The position numbers were made by a program, and so were the translations under genes. The notes beneath the pieces are model-generated. The model was not told where the DNA came from. It worked only from the letters and a program-made list of their open reading frames with translations, and made no database searches. 64,000 nt of DNA, taken from the NCBI RefSeq assembly GCF_900109665.1, contig NZ_FOAO01000011.1:47269-111268 (forward strand), read 5' to 3'. Below are positions 33,268 to 42,510 of the stretch, piece by piece. This stretch comes from Blastococcus sp. DSM 46786 (GTDB lineage: Bacteria > Actinomycetota > Actinomycetes > Mycobacteriales > Geodermatophilaceae). Positions within the stretch are counted from its first letter, which is position 1. Each line of letters begins with the position of its first letter.

Positions 33268-34605
33268 GTGCCCGCTCGCCGCTTTCCCGCACCCGGCCGC
33301 CCGGCGCGCGTCGCGACGCTGTCGGTGCACACCAGCCCGCTGGACCAGCCCGGGGCGGGCGACGCCGGGGGCATGAACGTCTACATCGTCGAGGTGTCCC
33401 GCCGGCTGGCCGCCCGCGGCATCGAGGTCGACGTCTTCACCCGGGCCACCTCCAGCGAGCTGCCCCCGGTGGTGGAGATGAGCCCGGGCGTCACGGTGCG
33501 GCACGTCAGCGCCGGGCCGTTCGAGGGCCTGGGCAAGGAGGAGCTCCCCGCCCAGCTCTGCGCCTTCACCGCGGCGGTCCTGCGCGCGGAGGCGCAGCAC
33601 GAACCGGGCTACTACGACGTCGTCCACTCGCACTACTGGCTCTCCGGGCAGGTCGGCTGGCTGGCGCGCGACCGGTGGGGCGTGCCGCTGGTGCACACCG
33701 CGCACACCCTGGCCAAGGTCAAGAACGAGGCGCTGGCCGACGGCGACCGGCCCGAGCCGCGCGCCCGGGTCATCGGCGAGGAGCAGGTCGTGGCCGAGGC
33801 CGACCGGCTGATCGCCAACACCGACGAGGAGGCCCGCCAGCTCGTGCGCCTCTACGGCGCCGACCCCGCGCGCACCCTCGTCGTCCCGCCCGGGGTCGAC
33901 CTCGACCGGTTCGCCCCCGGCGGCCGGGCCGCCGCCCGCCGCGCCATCGGCGTCCACGACGACGCCGTCGTCCTGCTCTTCGTCGGGCGCATCCAGCCGC
34001 TGAAGGCCCCCGACGTGCTGCTGCACACCGCTGCCCGCATGCTGGCCGACGATCCGGCGCTGCGGGCCCGCCTGCAGGTGCACGTGGTGGGTGCGCCGAG
34101 CGGCACCGGCCTGGACGCCCCCCGCCAGCTGGAGGAGCTCGCCCGGTCCCTCGGCATCGGGGACGTGGTGCGGTTCCACCCGCCCCAGCCGCCCGCCCGG
34201 CTGGCCGAGTTCTACCGCGCCGCGGACGCGACGGTCGTGCCCAGCCACAACGAGTCGTTCGGGCTGGTCGCCCTCGAGTCGCAGGCCTGCGGGACCCCGG
34301 TCGTCGCGGCGGCCGTGGGCGGCCTGCCGACGGCGGTGCGCGACGGCGTCTCCGGGGTGCTCGTCGACGGCCACCGCGCCGACGACTACGCCGGTGCGGT
34401 GCGCGCGGTCCTCGCCCGCCGCGAGCTCCTCGCCGCCGGCGCCGGCCGGCACGCGGCCGCGTTCTCCTGGGACCGCACCGCCGATGCGCTCGTCGCGGCC
34501 TACACCTCCGCGGCGGCCGAGATGGCCGCACCGCAGGCCCGCCCGCTGCGGGACCGCCGGCCCGGGCGGCTCCGGGCCCTGCCCGGGATGGGGGTGGCCC
34601 GGTGA
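33268..34605 (+). CDS. mshA: D-inositol-3-phosphate glycosyltransferase MshA
   Basis: Transfers GlcNAc from UDP-GlcNAc to 1D-myo-inositol 3-phosphate, the committed step of mycothiol synthesis. About 445 residues in two GT-B domains. Landmarks are [27 protein letters not shown] (acceptor/donor loop), [30 protein letters not shown] and the donor-binding [31 protein letters not shown] is 6 nt before GTG 33268; GTG 33265 is equally in frame. It overlaps the YbjN gene at its stop. Together with mshD in this window two of the four dedicated mycothiol enzymes are present. Confidence 0.96.
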   Translation: MPARRFPAPGRPARVATLSVHTSPLDQPGAGDAGGMNVYIVEVSRRLAARGIEVDVFTRATSSELPPVVEMSPGVTVRHVSAGPFEGLGKEELPAQLCAFTAAVLRAEAQHEPGYYDVVHSHYWLSGQVGWLARDRWGVPLVHTAHTLAKVKNEALADGDRPEPRARVIGEEQVVAEADRLIANTDEEARQLVRLYGADPARTLVVPPGVDLDRFAPGGRAAARRAIGVHDDAVVLLFVGRIQPLKAPDVLLHTAARMLADDPALRARLQVHVVGAPSGTGLDAPRQLEELARSLGIGDVVRFHPPQPPARLAEFYRAADATVVPSHNESFGLVALESQACGTPVVAAAVGGLPTAVRDGVSGVLVDGHRADDYAGAVRAVLARRELLAAGAGRHAAAFSWDRTADALVAAYTSAAAEMAAPQARPLRDRRPGRLRALPGMGVAR

Positions 34606-35132
34606 GCCGGACCGTCGAGGAGCTCGACGCCGTCATCGACCGGACGCTGCGCGACACCGAGCTGGTGCACGAGCACCCGCGGCCGGGCACCTGGCTGGTC
34701 GACCTACCGGGGACCAAGAAGCTGAAGACGGTGTGCGGCCTGATCGTGGGCGACCACGCGCTGCGGGTGGAGGCGTTCGTCTGCCGCCAGCCCGACGAGA
34801 ACCGCGAGCAGCTGTGGACCTACCTGCTCCAGCACAACGCGCGCATGTACGGGGTCGCGTACTCGATCGACTCCGTGGGCGACGTCTACCTGACCGGCCG
34901 GCTGCCGCACACCGCCGTCACGCCCGAGGAGCTCGACCGGCTGCTCGGGTCGGTCCTCAGCTACGCCGACGACCACTTCAACACGATGCTGGAGATCGGG
35001 TTCGGCACGTCGATCCGCCGGGAGTGGGACTGGCGGGTCAAGCGCGGGGAGTCCCTGCGCAACCTGGAGGCCTTCGCCGCCTTCGCCGATCCCGGCCGCC
35101 GCCCCGGTGCCGACCCCGACAGCAGGGCGTGA
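34602..35132 (+). CDS. YbjN-domain protein
   Basis: A 176-residue YbjN-domain (type III secretion chaperone-like fold) protein. Landmarks are [53 protein letters not shown] and [10 protein letters not shown]. Mycobacterial Rv0487 is in the same position after mshA. The function in actinobacteria is unsettled; in enterobacteria YbjN affects stress and motility. The GTG overlaps the mshA stop and its own stop overlaps the MFS start. Confidence 0.9.
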   Translation: MSRTVEELDAVIDRTLRDTELVHEHPRPGTWLVDLPGTKKLKTVCGLIVGDHALRVEAFVCRQPDENREQLWTYLLQHNARMYGVAYSIDSVGDVYLTGRLPHTAVTPEELDRLLGSVLSYADDHFNTMLEIGFGTSIRREWDWRVKRGESLRNLEAFAAFADPGRRPGADPDSRA

Positions 35133-36721
35133 CGGCGACCGACAGGTCCCGGCCGGGCGCGGAGGCGCCCGGCGACGAGCTGCCCCCCGGGTACGCCCGC
35201 CGCTGGTGGGTGCTGGCCACCATGACGGTCTGCCTGCTCGTGGTGATCATGGGCAACACGATCCTCAACGTCGCCCTCCCGACGCTGCAGCGGGAGCTGG
35301 ACGCCAGCCAGGGCGAGCTGCAGTGGGTCGTCGACGCCTACATCCTCGTGTTCGCCGGCCTGCTGTTCACCTGGGGCGTCATCGGCGACCGGATCGGCCG
35401 CCGGCGGGTGCTGCTCATCGGGTTGGGCATCTTCGCCGTGGGGTCGGTGCTCGCCGCACTGAGCGACAGCCCCCTGGAGCTGATCGCCTGGCGGGCGGTG
35501 ATGGGCATCGGCGGGGCAGCGGTCCAGCCCACGACGCTCGCCGTCATCACCAACGTCTTCCCGCCCCGCGAGCGCGGGCGCGCCATCGGCGTCTGGGCGG
35601 GGACGGCGGGGATCGCGGTCGCGGGTGGCCCGCTGGCCGGCGGTGCGGTCCTGGAGCAGTTCTGGTGGGGCGCGGTCTTCCTCGTCGGCGTCCCCGTGGC
35701 GGTGCTCGGCATCGTCGCCGTGCTCGCCTTCGTCCCGGAGTCGAAGGACCCCTCCCCGGGACGGCTGGACCTGCCCGGCGTGCTGCTGTCGATCGCCGCG
35801 CTCGCCGGCCTCGTCTACGGCATCATCCACGGCGGTGGCGGCGCGGGGTGGACCACGCCGGGCGTCCTCGTGCCGCTGCTGGGCGGCCTGGTCCTGCTGG
35901 CGCTCTTCGTCTGGCTGCAGCGCCGGTCGGCCCACCCGGCGCTCGACGTCTCGCTGTTCCGCAACCCGGCCTTCTCCGCCGCCGCAGCGGCCCTGGGCCT
36001 GAACTTCTTCGCGCTCCTCGGCGCCACGTTCTACCTGGTGTTCTACCTGCAGGGCGTACGCGGCTACTCGCCGCTGCAGAGCGGCGCGGCGCTGATCCCC
36101 GTGGCGCTCGGCATGGCGCTCATGGCGCCCCGGAGCTCCGGGCTGGCCGAGCGGTTCGGGGCCAAGGTCGTCTGCGCGACCGGCTTCCTGCTCATCACCC
36201 TGTCGTTCCTCGGCGTGCAGCTGCTCGACCTCACCTCGCCGGTCTGGCTGCTGCTGCTGGTCCTCTCGGTGCAGGGGCTCGGCATGGGCGCGGTGATGGC
36301 TCCCGCGACCGAGTCGATCATGTCCGTCGTGCCCCGGGAGAAGGCCGGCGCCGGGGCCGCGGTCAACAACTCCGTGCGGCAGGTGGGTGGCGCCCTCGGC
36401 GTCGCGATCCTGGGCTCGTTGCTGGCCGCCACCTACTCCGCGCAGCTGGGCTCCGCGGCGGACGGGTTGCCGGCCGGAGCGCGTGACGACGCCCGGCAGT
36501 CGGTCGTCGCGACGCTGGACGCCGTGCGGCGCGCGCAGACCGAAGGGACGCCGGAGGTGGCCCGCGCCGCCGCCGCGGTGGTCGACCCGGCCCGCGACGC
36601 CTTCGTCACCGCGATGCACCTGACGGCGATCGGCACCGCCACGGCCACCCTCGTCGCGGCGGTGGTGGTGCTGATCTGGCTGCCCGGCCGGCCGAAGCGG
36701 GTGTCGTCGGTCACGCACTGA
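35129..36721 (+). CDS. MFS drug/proton antiporter, DHA2 family (14 TM)
   Basis: A 530-residue exporter of the major facilitator superfamily, DHA2 (EmrB/QacA) type. Fourteen hydrophobic segments can be placed. Motif A-like GDRIGRRRVLLIG follows TM2, the N-terminal segment is WWVLATMTVCLLVVIMGNTILNVALP, and the antiporter motif C region WAGTAGIAVAGGPLAGG is present. It probably exports lipophilic compounds. It is translationally coupled to the YbjN gene (GTGA). This gene and the following AONS-family gene are not part of the mycobacterial order I remember, so they are lineage-specific additions. Confidence 0.9.
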   Translation: MTATDRSRPGAEAPGDELPPGYARRWWVLATMTVCLLVVIMGNTILNVALPTLQRELDASQGELQWVVDAYILVFAGLLFTWGVIGDRIGRRRVLLIGLGIFAVGSVLAALSDSPLELIAWRAVMGIGGAAVQPTTLAVITNVFPPRERGRAIGVWAGTAGIAVAGGPLAGGAVLEQFWWGAVFLVGVPVAVLGIVAVLAFVPESKDPSPGRLDLPGVLLSIAALAGLVYGIIHGGGGAGWTTPGVLVPLLGGLVLLALFVWLQRRSAHPALDVSLFRNPAFSAAAAALGLNFFALLGATFYLVFYLQGVRGYSPLQSGAALIPVALGMALMAPRSSGLAERFGAKVVCATGFLLITLSFLGVQLLDLTSPVWLLLLVLSVQGLGMGAVMAPATESIMSVVPREKAGAGAAVNNSVRQVGGALGVAILGSLLAATYSAQLGSAADGLPAGARDDARQSVVATLDAVRRAQTEGTPEVARAAAAVVDPARDAFVTAMHLTAIGTATATLVAAVVVLIWLPGRPKRVSSVTH

Positions 36722-36820
36722 CCCGATGGGGCAACGCAGAGTTGACGACGGCGGGTCCGCCGCCCAGGCTGGCGCGCGACGCGAGCGGGACTCCCCGCGC
36801 CGAACCGGAGGGAGTCCCCC

Positions 36821-38071
36821 GTGCCCGACCACGCCCACCACCCGGGCACGGGGCGACGCGACCCCTTCGCCCCGCTGCTGCAGAACCCGCTGGCCGCCCT
36901 CTTCCGCGAGCACACCCGCACGGGCGTGGCCACCCACGCCGTCCCCACCGGCGGCGCCCCCCTGCCGGTGACCACCTACGCCGACGGCCGGGCGCGCATC
37001 AACCTGGGCACCGGCAACTACCTCGGGCTCGCGGGCGACCCGCGCGTCGTGGAGGCGGCCGGCGCCGCCCTGCGCCGCTACGGCACGAGCGCGTCGGGCA
37101 GCCGGGTGCTCAACGGGACCACCGCTCTCCACCTGGAGCTCGAGGCCGAGCTCGCCGACCTCTACGGCACCGAGGCGGCGGTGCTCACCTCCTCGGGCGT
37201 CAACGCCAACCTGGCGCTGCTGTCGACGGTCTGCGGCCCCGACGACGTGCTGCTCGTCGACGCCCACGTGCACGCCAGCCTGCACGCCGCGGCGGCGGCC
37301 AGCCGGGGCACGGTCGTGCGCTGGCGGCACAACGACCTGGACTCCCTCGCGGGCCGGCTGGAGCGCCTCGACCCGCGGGCGGGGGCCGTCGTCGTCGTCG
37401 ACGGTGTCTACTCGATGACCGGTGAGCTCGCGCCGCTCGCCGGGATCACCGAGCTGTGCCGGCGGTACGGCGCCCGCCTCGTGGTCGACGAGGCGCACGG
37501 GCTCGGCGTCCTGGGCGCCCGTGGGCGCGGCGCCGCCGAGCAGGTGGGCGTGCTCGACCGCGTCGACGCGGTGACGGTCGCCCTCAGCAAGTCGCTGGCC
37601 AGCGTCGGCGGCGCGGTGATGACCTCGCGGGCCGCCGCCGACGGCATCCGCGCCGGCGCCGTGCCCTACGTCTTCAGCGCCGCGAACGACCCGGCGTCGG
37701 TGGCCGCCGCCCTCGCCGCGCTGCGCATCCTCCGCACCGAGCCCGAGCGGCTGGCCCGGCTGCAGCACAACGGGGAGCTGCTGCGGCGGGCCCTGGCCGA
37801 GGCGGGAGCGGCGCCGGTGCCCGGCCGCGGCGCCGTCCTGGCGGTGCCGACCGGCAGCGAGGCGGTCACCGCCGCGGCGTGGGGGGCGAGCTTCGACGCC
37901 GGCGTCTACACCAACGCGGTGGCCTACCCGGCCGTGCCCCGCGGCAAGGGCGTGCTGCGGCTGACCGTCATGGCGACGCACACCGACGCGCAGCTGCGCG
38001 AGGCCGCCGAGGTGGTCGCCGGGGCGGTGCGCTGGGCGCGGGACGGCGAGCGGGAGATGGTGCTCGCCTGA
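36821..38071 (+). CDS. AONS/KBL-type alpha-oxoamine synthase family PLP enzyme
   Basis: A 416-residue enzyme of the fold shared by 8-amino-7-oxononanoate synthase, 2-amino-3-ketobutyrate CoA ligase and serine palmitoyltransferase. Landmarks are [61 protein letters not shown] and the PLP lysine in [11 protein letters not shown]. These enzymes condense an amino acid with an acyl-CoA. No biotin or sphingolipid gene is nearby, so the acyl substrate is open. GGAG-type sequences precede GTG 36821. Confidence 0.85.
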   Translation: MPDHAHHPGTGRRDPFAPLLQNPLAALFREHTRTGVATHAVPTGGAPLPVTTYADGRARINLGTGNYLGLAGDPRVVEAAGAALRRYGTSASGSRVLNGTTALHLELEAELADLYGTEAAVLTSSGVNANLALLSTVCGPDDVLLVDAHVHASLHAAAAASRGTVVRWRHNDLDSLAGRLERLDPRAGAVVVVDGVYSMTGELAPLAGITELCRRYGARLVVDEAHGLGVLGARGRGAAEQVGVLDRVDAVTVALSKSLASVGGAVMTSRAAADGIRAGAVPYVFSAANDPASVAAALAALRILRTEPERLARLQHNGELLRRALAEAGAAPVPGRGAVLAVPTGSEAVTAAAWGASFDAGVYTNAVAYPAVPRGKGVLRLTVMATHTDAQLREAAEVVAGAVRWARDGEREMVLA

Positions 38072-38114
38072 CGCTCCGCTGCCCGCCGGGACGCCGTCGG
38101 GCAGGATGATCGCC

Positions 38115-38873
38115 GTGACGACCTCCACGGGAACCCTGGTGCTGCTCCGCCACGGCGAGAGCGAGTGGAACAAGGCCAACCTCTTCACCGGCTGGGTGGA
38201 CGTCCCGCTCACCGGGGAGGGGCGCGAGGAGGCCGCCCGCGGCGGACGCCTGATGGCCGAGCACGGGCTGCTGCCCGACGTCTCGCACACCTCGCTGCTG
38301 CGCCGGGCGATCATGACCGCCGAGCTGGCGCTGCACGAGGCCGACCGGCAGTGGATCCCGGTGAAGCGGTCGTGGCGGCTCAACGAGCGGCACTACGGCG
38401 CGCTGCAGGGCAAGGACAAGGCCGCCACGCTCGCCGAGTACGGCGAGGAGCAGTTCATGACCTGGCGGCGGTCCTACGACACCCCGCCGCCGCCCATCGA
38501 GCCGGGCAGCGAGTTCGCCCAGGACGGCGACGCCCGCTACTCGTTCCTGCCGCCGGAGGCGCGCCCGGCGACCGAGTGCCTCGCCGACGTCGTCGTGCGG
38601 ATGCTGCCGTACTGGTACGACGCGATCGTCCCCGACCTGCGGCTCGGGCAGACCGTGCTGGTCGCCGCCCACGGCAACAGCCTGCGGGCGCTGGTGAAGC
38701 ACCTCGACGGCATGGGTGACGACGAGGTGGTCGGGCTCAACATCCCGACCGGTGTGCCGCTGCGCTACGACCTCGACGACGACCTGCGGCCGGTGAAGGC
38801 CGGGGGCGAGTACCTCGACCCCGACGCCGCGGCGGCCGCCATCGAGGCGGTCAAGAACCAGGGCAAGCGCTGA
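38115..38873 (+). CDS. gpmA: 2,3-bisphosphoglycerate-dependent phosphoglycerate mutase
   Basis: Interconverts 3- and 2-phosphoglycerate in glycolysis. The catalytic [22 protein letters not shown] is at the N-terminus, followed by [28 protein letters not shown] and the second histidine in [16 protein letters not shown]. The length of about 252 residues is typical. CAGGAT at 38102-38107 lies 7 nt before GTG 38115, supporting this start over the ATG at 38106. M. tuberculosis gpm1 also lies between mshA and senX3. Confidence 0.96.
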   Translation: MTTSTGTLVLLRHGESEWNKANLFTGWVDVPLTGEGREEAARGGRLMAEHGLLPDVSHTSLLRRAIMTAELALHEADRQWIPVKRSWRLNERHYGALQGKDKAATLAEYGEEQFMTWRRSYDTPPPPIEPGSEFAQDGDARYSFLPPEARPATECLADVVVRMLPYWYDAIVPDLRLGQTVLVAAHGNSLRALVKHLDGMGDDEVVGLNIPTGVPLRYDLDDDLRPVKAGGEYLDPDAAAAAIEAVKNQGKR

Positions 38874-39263
38874 CGAGGGGTCCCCGAGGAAGCGCTGGAC
38901 CCGCCGGGCGGATGCGAGCCGACGGCGGACGGCTGGACCTCTCCGCCGGCTGAGGCGAGCCGGGTCGAGCCGGGCCACCGGACGTCCAGCCGCGCCGTGA
39001 CGCGGCTGGACGTCCGGTGGTGCGGTCAGACGTGTCCTCTCCGCGCACCACCGGGGTCGCGCAGCACCGCTGCCGCCCGCTCCGCCGGCTGAGGCGTCCT
39101 CGCCCTCCCCGCGAGGCGCATCGGCGAGCGGGGGCGCGGAGCGTCCCCCGAGAGGGCGCACGGAGCCGCCCTGCGAGGCGCCGCGACGAGCGGGGCCCGC
39201 AGGGTTCCCGAGGATCGGCGGGAAGGGCTCAGCCCACCCGGGGGACGGCTCCTGGCCGCGGTG
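38874..39263. other. 390-bp intergenic stretch between gpmA and phoU
   Basis: No gene is supported. It holds an exceptionally strong hairpin (38975-39020), two copies of CTCCGCCGGCTGAGGCG (near 38941 and 39089), and a GC-skewed segment with GCGAGG/GAGCGGGG repeats. It ends in the family B terminator hairpin that reaches into phoU. It looks like a collection of termination and repeat elements between convergent genes. Confidence 0.6.
38975..39020. terminator. 20-bp perfect hairpin downstream of gpmA
   Basis: The arm 38975-38994 (CCACCGGACGTCCAGCCGCG) is perfectly complementary to 39001-39020, with a 6-nt loop CCGTGA. It is the longest perfect stem I found in the window and lies between convergent genes, so it should stop transcription from both sides. 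Confidence 0.85.
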
Positions 39264-39281
39264 TCATCCGACGGATGACGA
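39252..39281. repeat. Family B hairpin element, copy 2 (phoU 3' end)
   Basis: CTGGCCGCGGTGTC, identical to 32381-32394, is followed by GTCATCC-GAC-GGATGAC. Compared with the 32.4-kb copy (GTCGTCC-GGA-GGACGAC), a G-C pair is replaced by A-T on both strands of the stem, a compensatory change. The phoU stop codon lies inside the left arm. Confidence 0.8.
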
Positions 39282-39932
39282 GGTCGTCGTGTCGTAGCGC
39301 TCGCCGGTGACCAGGTAGCAGACCCGGCGGGCGACGCTGACCGCGTGGTCGGCGAAGCGCTCGTAGTAGCGGCCCAGCAGCGTGATGTCGATGGCCGACT
39401 CGATGCCGTGCGGCCAGTCCTCGCTCAGCAGCTGGCGGAACAGCCCGCGGTGGATCTGGTCCATCGCGTCGTCGTCGGTCTCGAGCTCCTGGGCGGCCTC
39501 GACGTCGCGCTTGGCGATGACCGTCGCGGTCTTCGTGATGAGCAGCTCCGCCACGTTGCCCGCCTCGAGGAAGGCCGGCCGCACCTCCTGCGGCACCGCG
39601 TGGTCGGGGAACCGCATGCGCGCCACCTTGGCGATGTGCGCGGCCAGGTCGCCCATCCGCTCGAGGTCGGCGACGATCCGCATGGCGGTCGTGATGGTGC
39701 GCAGGTCGCCGGCCACCGGCTGCTGCCGGGCGAGCAGCGTGAAGGTGCGCTGCTCGATGTTCTCGCGGGTGGCGTCGATCTGGTCGTCGCCGGCGATCAC
39801 CAGGTCGGCCAGGGCGACATCGGCGTCCAGGAGCGCCGTCGTGGCCGTGCTCATCTGCGAGCCCACGGAGTTGGCCATCTCCACCAGGCAGGCGTTGATG
39901 TCGTCGAGTTCCTCGTGGTAGCTGTCCCGCAC
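39264..39932 (-). CDS. phoU: Phosphate signalling protein PhoU
   Basis: Negative regulator linking the Pst transporter to the phosphate sensor kinase; a peripheral membrane metal-binding protein. The 222 residues form two PhoU repeats with the E/DxxxD signatures MRIVADLERMGDLAAHIAKVA and ITLLGRYYERFADHAVSVARRV. GAGAGG precedes GTG 39932. It is divergent from senX3 across 167 bp that carries three GGTGAAC motifs. The C-terminus (DTTTSSSVG) ends inside a family B hairpin. Confidence 0.96.
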   Translation of the reverse strand: MRDSYHEELDDINACLVEMANSVGSQMSTATTALLDADVALADLVIAGDDQIDATRENIEQRTFTLLARQQPVAGDLRTITTAMRIVADLERMGDLAAHIAKVARMRFPDHAVPQEVRPAFLEAGNVAELLITKTATVIAKRDVEAAQELETDDDAMDQIHRGLFRQLLSEDWPHGIESAIDITLLGRYYERFADHAVSVARRVCYLVTGERYDTTTSSSVG

Positions 39933-39998
39933 GGTCGTCCTCTCGTCGTGATTACCCGGCGACAGTAGGCGCGGCCGGGACCGATCCGGCCGCTGCGG

Positions 39999-40050
39999 GG
40001 TGAACTCCGGCCCACCCGCCGGTGAACAGTGACCCGTCCGAGCGGTGAAC
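39999..40050. promoter_or_regulatory. Three PHO-box half-sites between phoU and senX3
   Basis: GGTGAAC occurs at 39999-40005, 40021-40027 and 40044-40050, spaced 22 and 23 bp (two helical turns). The same heptamer at 11-bp spacing lies before pstS. On the minus strand they read GTTCACC, oriented towards phoU. They probably bind phosphorylated RegX3/PhoP for autoregulation and phoU control. Confidence 0.75.
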
Positions 40051-40099
40051 CTCTCGCCGGATCATGGTGCCTCGCCGCCGCGCACCTAGCATCTGGGCC

Positions 40100-41302
40100 G
40101 TGAGTCCACTGGTCGCCCTGGTGGTCGGCCTCCTCCTGGGTGGGGTGGTGGCCGCCACCGTCATCATCCGCTCCCGCCCCGACCTGGGGCGCCATCCCCT
40201 CGACGGCGGGTCCGTCCCGCTGCCCGAGGCAGCGCTGGCGCGTCGGCTCGTGGACCTGATGGACCCCGCCCTGGTCGTGGTGGGCATCGACGACGCCGTG
40301 CTGCTGGCCAACCCCGCGGCCCGCGCGCTGGGCATCGTCCGGGGCACCCGGCTGCTGGTGCCCGAGCTGCTCACGCTGGCCCGGGCGGTGCGCAGCGGTG
40401 GCACCCGGCGGGCCGACGTCCGGCTGCCCGGCGACCTGGTCGGCGCGGGGCCGCGGCTGGTCGGCGTGCACGGCGTGCGGCTCGACACCGGCGCGGGCAC
40501 GCCCGCGGGGCCGGTCGCGCTGGTGCTGCAGGACGTCACGGAGGCGCGGCGGGTCGAGGCCGTGCGCCGCGACTTCGTGGCGAACGTCGGTCACGAGCTG
40601 AAGACGCCGGTGGGGGCGCTCGCCCTGCTCGCCGAGGCGATCGAGGGCGCCGCCGACGACCCGGAGGCGGTGCAGCGCTTCGCGGCGCGGATCGCCCACG
40701 AGGCCGACCGGCTGGGCCGGCTCGTGCGCGAGCTGATCGACCTCTCCCGGCTGCAGGGCGGCGAGCCGCTGCCCGAGCTGGTGCCCGTGGACGTGGACCG
40801 GGTGCTCGGCGAGGCGGTCGACCGCACGCGCACCGCTGCCCGCGCCAAGGAGCTGGAGATCGTGGTCGGCGGGCAACCGGGCCTCGTGGTGCGCGGGGTG
40901 GAGGGCCAGCTGGTCACCGCGGTGACCAACCTGCTGGCCAACGCGGTCGCCTACAGCACGGGGAAGAGCCGGGTCGCGGTCGCGGCCCGCGCGCGGTCGG
41001 GGTTCGCGGAGATCGCCGTGACCGACAGCGGCATCGGCATCCCGCGGGCCGACCGGCACCGGGTGTTCGAGCGCTTCTACCGGGTGGACCAGTCCCGCGC
41101 CAGCAGCACCGGGGGGACCGGGCTGGGGCTCGCCATCGTCAAGCACGTCGCCAGCAACCACGGTGGTTCCGTGACGGTCTGGAGCGAGGAGGGGCTGGGG
41201 TCGACCTTCACCCTGCGCATCCCGCTCGCCGGTCCCGCCGAGAACCCGGCGGCGGAGTCGTCCGCCTCCGCAACGCAGAATCGGGAGAACGAGCACACAT
41301 GA
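40100..41302 (+). CDS. senX3: SenX3-type phosphate sensor histidine kinase
   Basis: A membrane-attached kinase of the phosphate two-component system, 400 residues. It has a single N-terminal membrane segment (residues 4-23), a PAS-like domain (about 50-150), the H-box DFVANVGHELKTPVGAL with His165, and a HATPase_c domain (N-box NLLANAVAYS, G1 VTDSGIGIP, G2 GGTGLGLAIVKHV). One span rather than two resembles PhoR-type kinases that sense through PhoU/Pst. GTG 40100 lies 7 nt after TAGCAT (40087-40092), leaderless. Its stop overlaps the ATG of regX3. Confidence 0.95.
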   Translation: MSPLVALVVGLLLGGVVAATVIIRSRPDLGRHPLDGGSVPLPEAALARRLVDLMDPALVVVGIDDAVLLANPAARALGIVRGTRLLVPELLTLARAVRSGGTRRADVRLPGDLVGAGPRLVGVHGVRLDTGAGTPAGPVALVLQDVTEARRVEAVRRDFVANVGHELKTPVGALALLAEAIEGAADDPEAVQRFAARIAHEADRLGRLVRELIDLSRLQGGEPLPELVPVDVDRVLGEAVDRTRTAARAKELEIVVGGQPGLVVRGVEGQLVTAVTNLLANAVAYSTGKSRVAVAARARSGFAEIAVTDSGIGIPRADRHRVFERFYRVDQSRASSTGGTGLGLAIVKHVASNHGGSVTVWSEEGLGSTFTLRIPLAGPAENPAAESSASATQNRENEHT

Positions 41303-41988
41303 GCCGAGTCCTGGTCGTCGAGGACGAGGAGTCCTTCTCCGACGCACTGTCCTACATGCTGCGGCGGGAGGGGTTCGAGACCGTCGTGGCCGCCACCGGG
41401 CCCGACGCGCTGGCGGAGTTCGACCGCGGCGGGGCCGACATCGTGCTGCTCGACCTCATGCTCCCCGGCCTGCCCGGGACGGAGGTCTGCCGCATGCTCC
41501 GCGCCCGCAGCAACGTGCCGATCATCATGCTGACGGCCAAGGACGCCGAGATCGACAAGGTCGTCGGCCTCGAGCTGGGCGCCGACGACTACGTGACCAA
41601 GCCGTACTCGGCGAGGGAGCTCGTCGCCCGCATCCGGGCGGTCCTGCGCCGCCGGGGCGAGGCGGCCGACGCCGCCCCCGCCGAGGGCGGCGTGCTGGTC
41701 GCCGGGCCGGTCCGCATGGACGTCGAGCGGCACGTGGTCGCGGTCGACGGCGATCAGGTCGCCCTGCCGCTCAAGGAGTTCGATCTGCTGGAGTTCCTGC
41801 TCCGCAACGCCGGCCGCGTGCTCACCCGGGCCCAGCTGATCGACCGCGTGTGGGGGTCGGACTACGTGGGCGACACCAAGACCCTCGACGTCCACGTCAA
41901 GCGGCTGCGGGCAAAGCTGGAGCCCGACCCCGCGAACCCGAAGTACCTGCTCACGGTGCGGGGCCTGGGCTACAAGCTGGAGGCCTAG
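41299..41988 (+). CDS. regX3: RegX3-type response regulator
   Basis: An OmpR/PhoB-family regulator of phosphate-starvation genes, 229 residues. The receiver domain has the acidic pair in VVEDEESF, phospho-acceptor Asp52 in IVLLDLMLPGLPG and Lys101 in VTKPYS; the winged helix occupies about 130-229 (LPLKEFDLLEFLLRNAGRV, DVHVKRLRAKLE, VRGLGYKLEA). It is coupled to senX3 by ATGA overlap. Expected targets are the GTTCACC repeats before pstS and in the phoU-senX3 region. Confidence 0.96.
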   Translation: MSRVLVVEDEESFSDALSYMLRREGFETVVAATGPDALAEFDRGGADIVLLDLMLPGLPGTEVCRMLRARSNVPIIMLTAKDAEIDKVVGLELGADDYVTKPYSARELVARIRAVLRRRGEAADAAPAEGGVLVAGPVRMDVERHVVAVDGDQVALPLKEFDLLEFLLRNAGRVLTRAQLIDRVWGSDYVGDTKTLDVHVKRLRAKLEPDPANPKYLLTVRGLGYKLEA

Positions 41989-42008
41989 CTAGGCGGGACC
42001 CGCCCCGG

Positions 42009-42200
42009 TCAGTCGTCCTTGAGGTCGTCGATCCTCTTGGACGCGTCGGCCTTCGAGATGTCGTCGGGGATCTCCTCGTCGGTACCCCGGGCCAGCGTCT
42101 CGAGGTAGCTCTTCTGGGCGCCGGTGGCGGGCTCGTCGCCGGTCACCCAGTCGTCCGGGTCCTTCTCGGTCGTCTGGTCGGCAGAGTTCGGTTCGCTCAT
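42009..42200 (-). CDS. DUF3072 small acidic protein
   Basis: A 63-residue acidic hydrophilic protein with the DUF3072 core DDWVTGDEPATGAQKSYLETLARG and a terminal helix DDISKADASKRIDDLKD. DUF3072 proteins are widespread in actinobacteria and without known function. The ATG is 7 nt after TAGCAT on the minus strand, a leaderless promoter. It is convergent with regX3. Confidence 0.85.
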   Translation of the reverse strand: MSEPNSADQTTEKDPDDWVTGDEPATGAQKSYLETLARGTDEEIPDDISKADASKRIDDLKDD

Positions 42201-42210
42201 GTGTTCGATG

Positions 42211-42429
42211 CTAGGCCGGGTGCAGCTCGGGCGCCTGCCGGACGGGAGCGGCGGCGCGGGCGGCCCGCGTCGCCTCCCACCGGCGGCCGGTCGGGTAGAC
42301 GTGGACCGCACCGCAGGCGGGGCACTCCACGTGCAGCGCGATGTGCGTCGGGTGGTTGGTGACCGACCGGATGCGCCGGTCGGCGACGAACTCGTCGGTC
42401 CTGGTGACGGGGCAGGTGATCAGCAACAT
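42211..42429 (-). CDS. Small putative zinc-ribbon protein (72 aa)
   Basis: A 72-residue product that starts MLLITCPVTRTDEFVADRR and contains HVECPACGAVHVYPTGR, a CPxCG knuckle that with the first Cys could bind zinc. The C-terminus is Ala/Arg-rich. No ribosome binding site or clear -10 precedes the ATG and it lies only 11 bp from the DUF3072 start, so the start is uncertain. Codon pattern and the CPACG motif support a real gene. Confidence 0.55.
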   Translation of the reverse strand: MLLITCPVTRTDEFVADRRIRSVTNHPTHIALHVECPACGAVHVYPTGRRWEATRAARAAAPVRQAPELHPA

Positions 42430-42510
42430 GGGAGAAGCGTCGCGCCGGCCGCCCGTCCGCACGAGTGGCAGGAGTGACCGCTACCGCAGCTTTTCTGCCA
42501 TAGTGTGCCC

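Noticed and set aside
35129-38071. MFS plus AONS-family pair as a horizontally acquired island
   Set aside because: Base composition and codon use look like the neighbours, the MFS gene is translationally coupled to the YbjN gene, and no mobile-element remnant is present.
34961-38383. Long minus-strand open frame of over 1100 codons
   Set aside because: It is the antisense shadow of the YbjN, MFS, AONS-family and gpmA genes, with no coding bias or motifs, a common artefact at this GC content.
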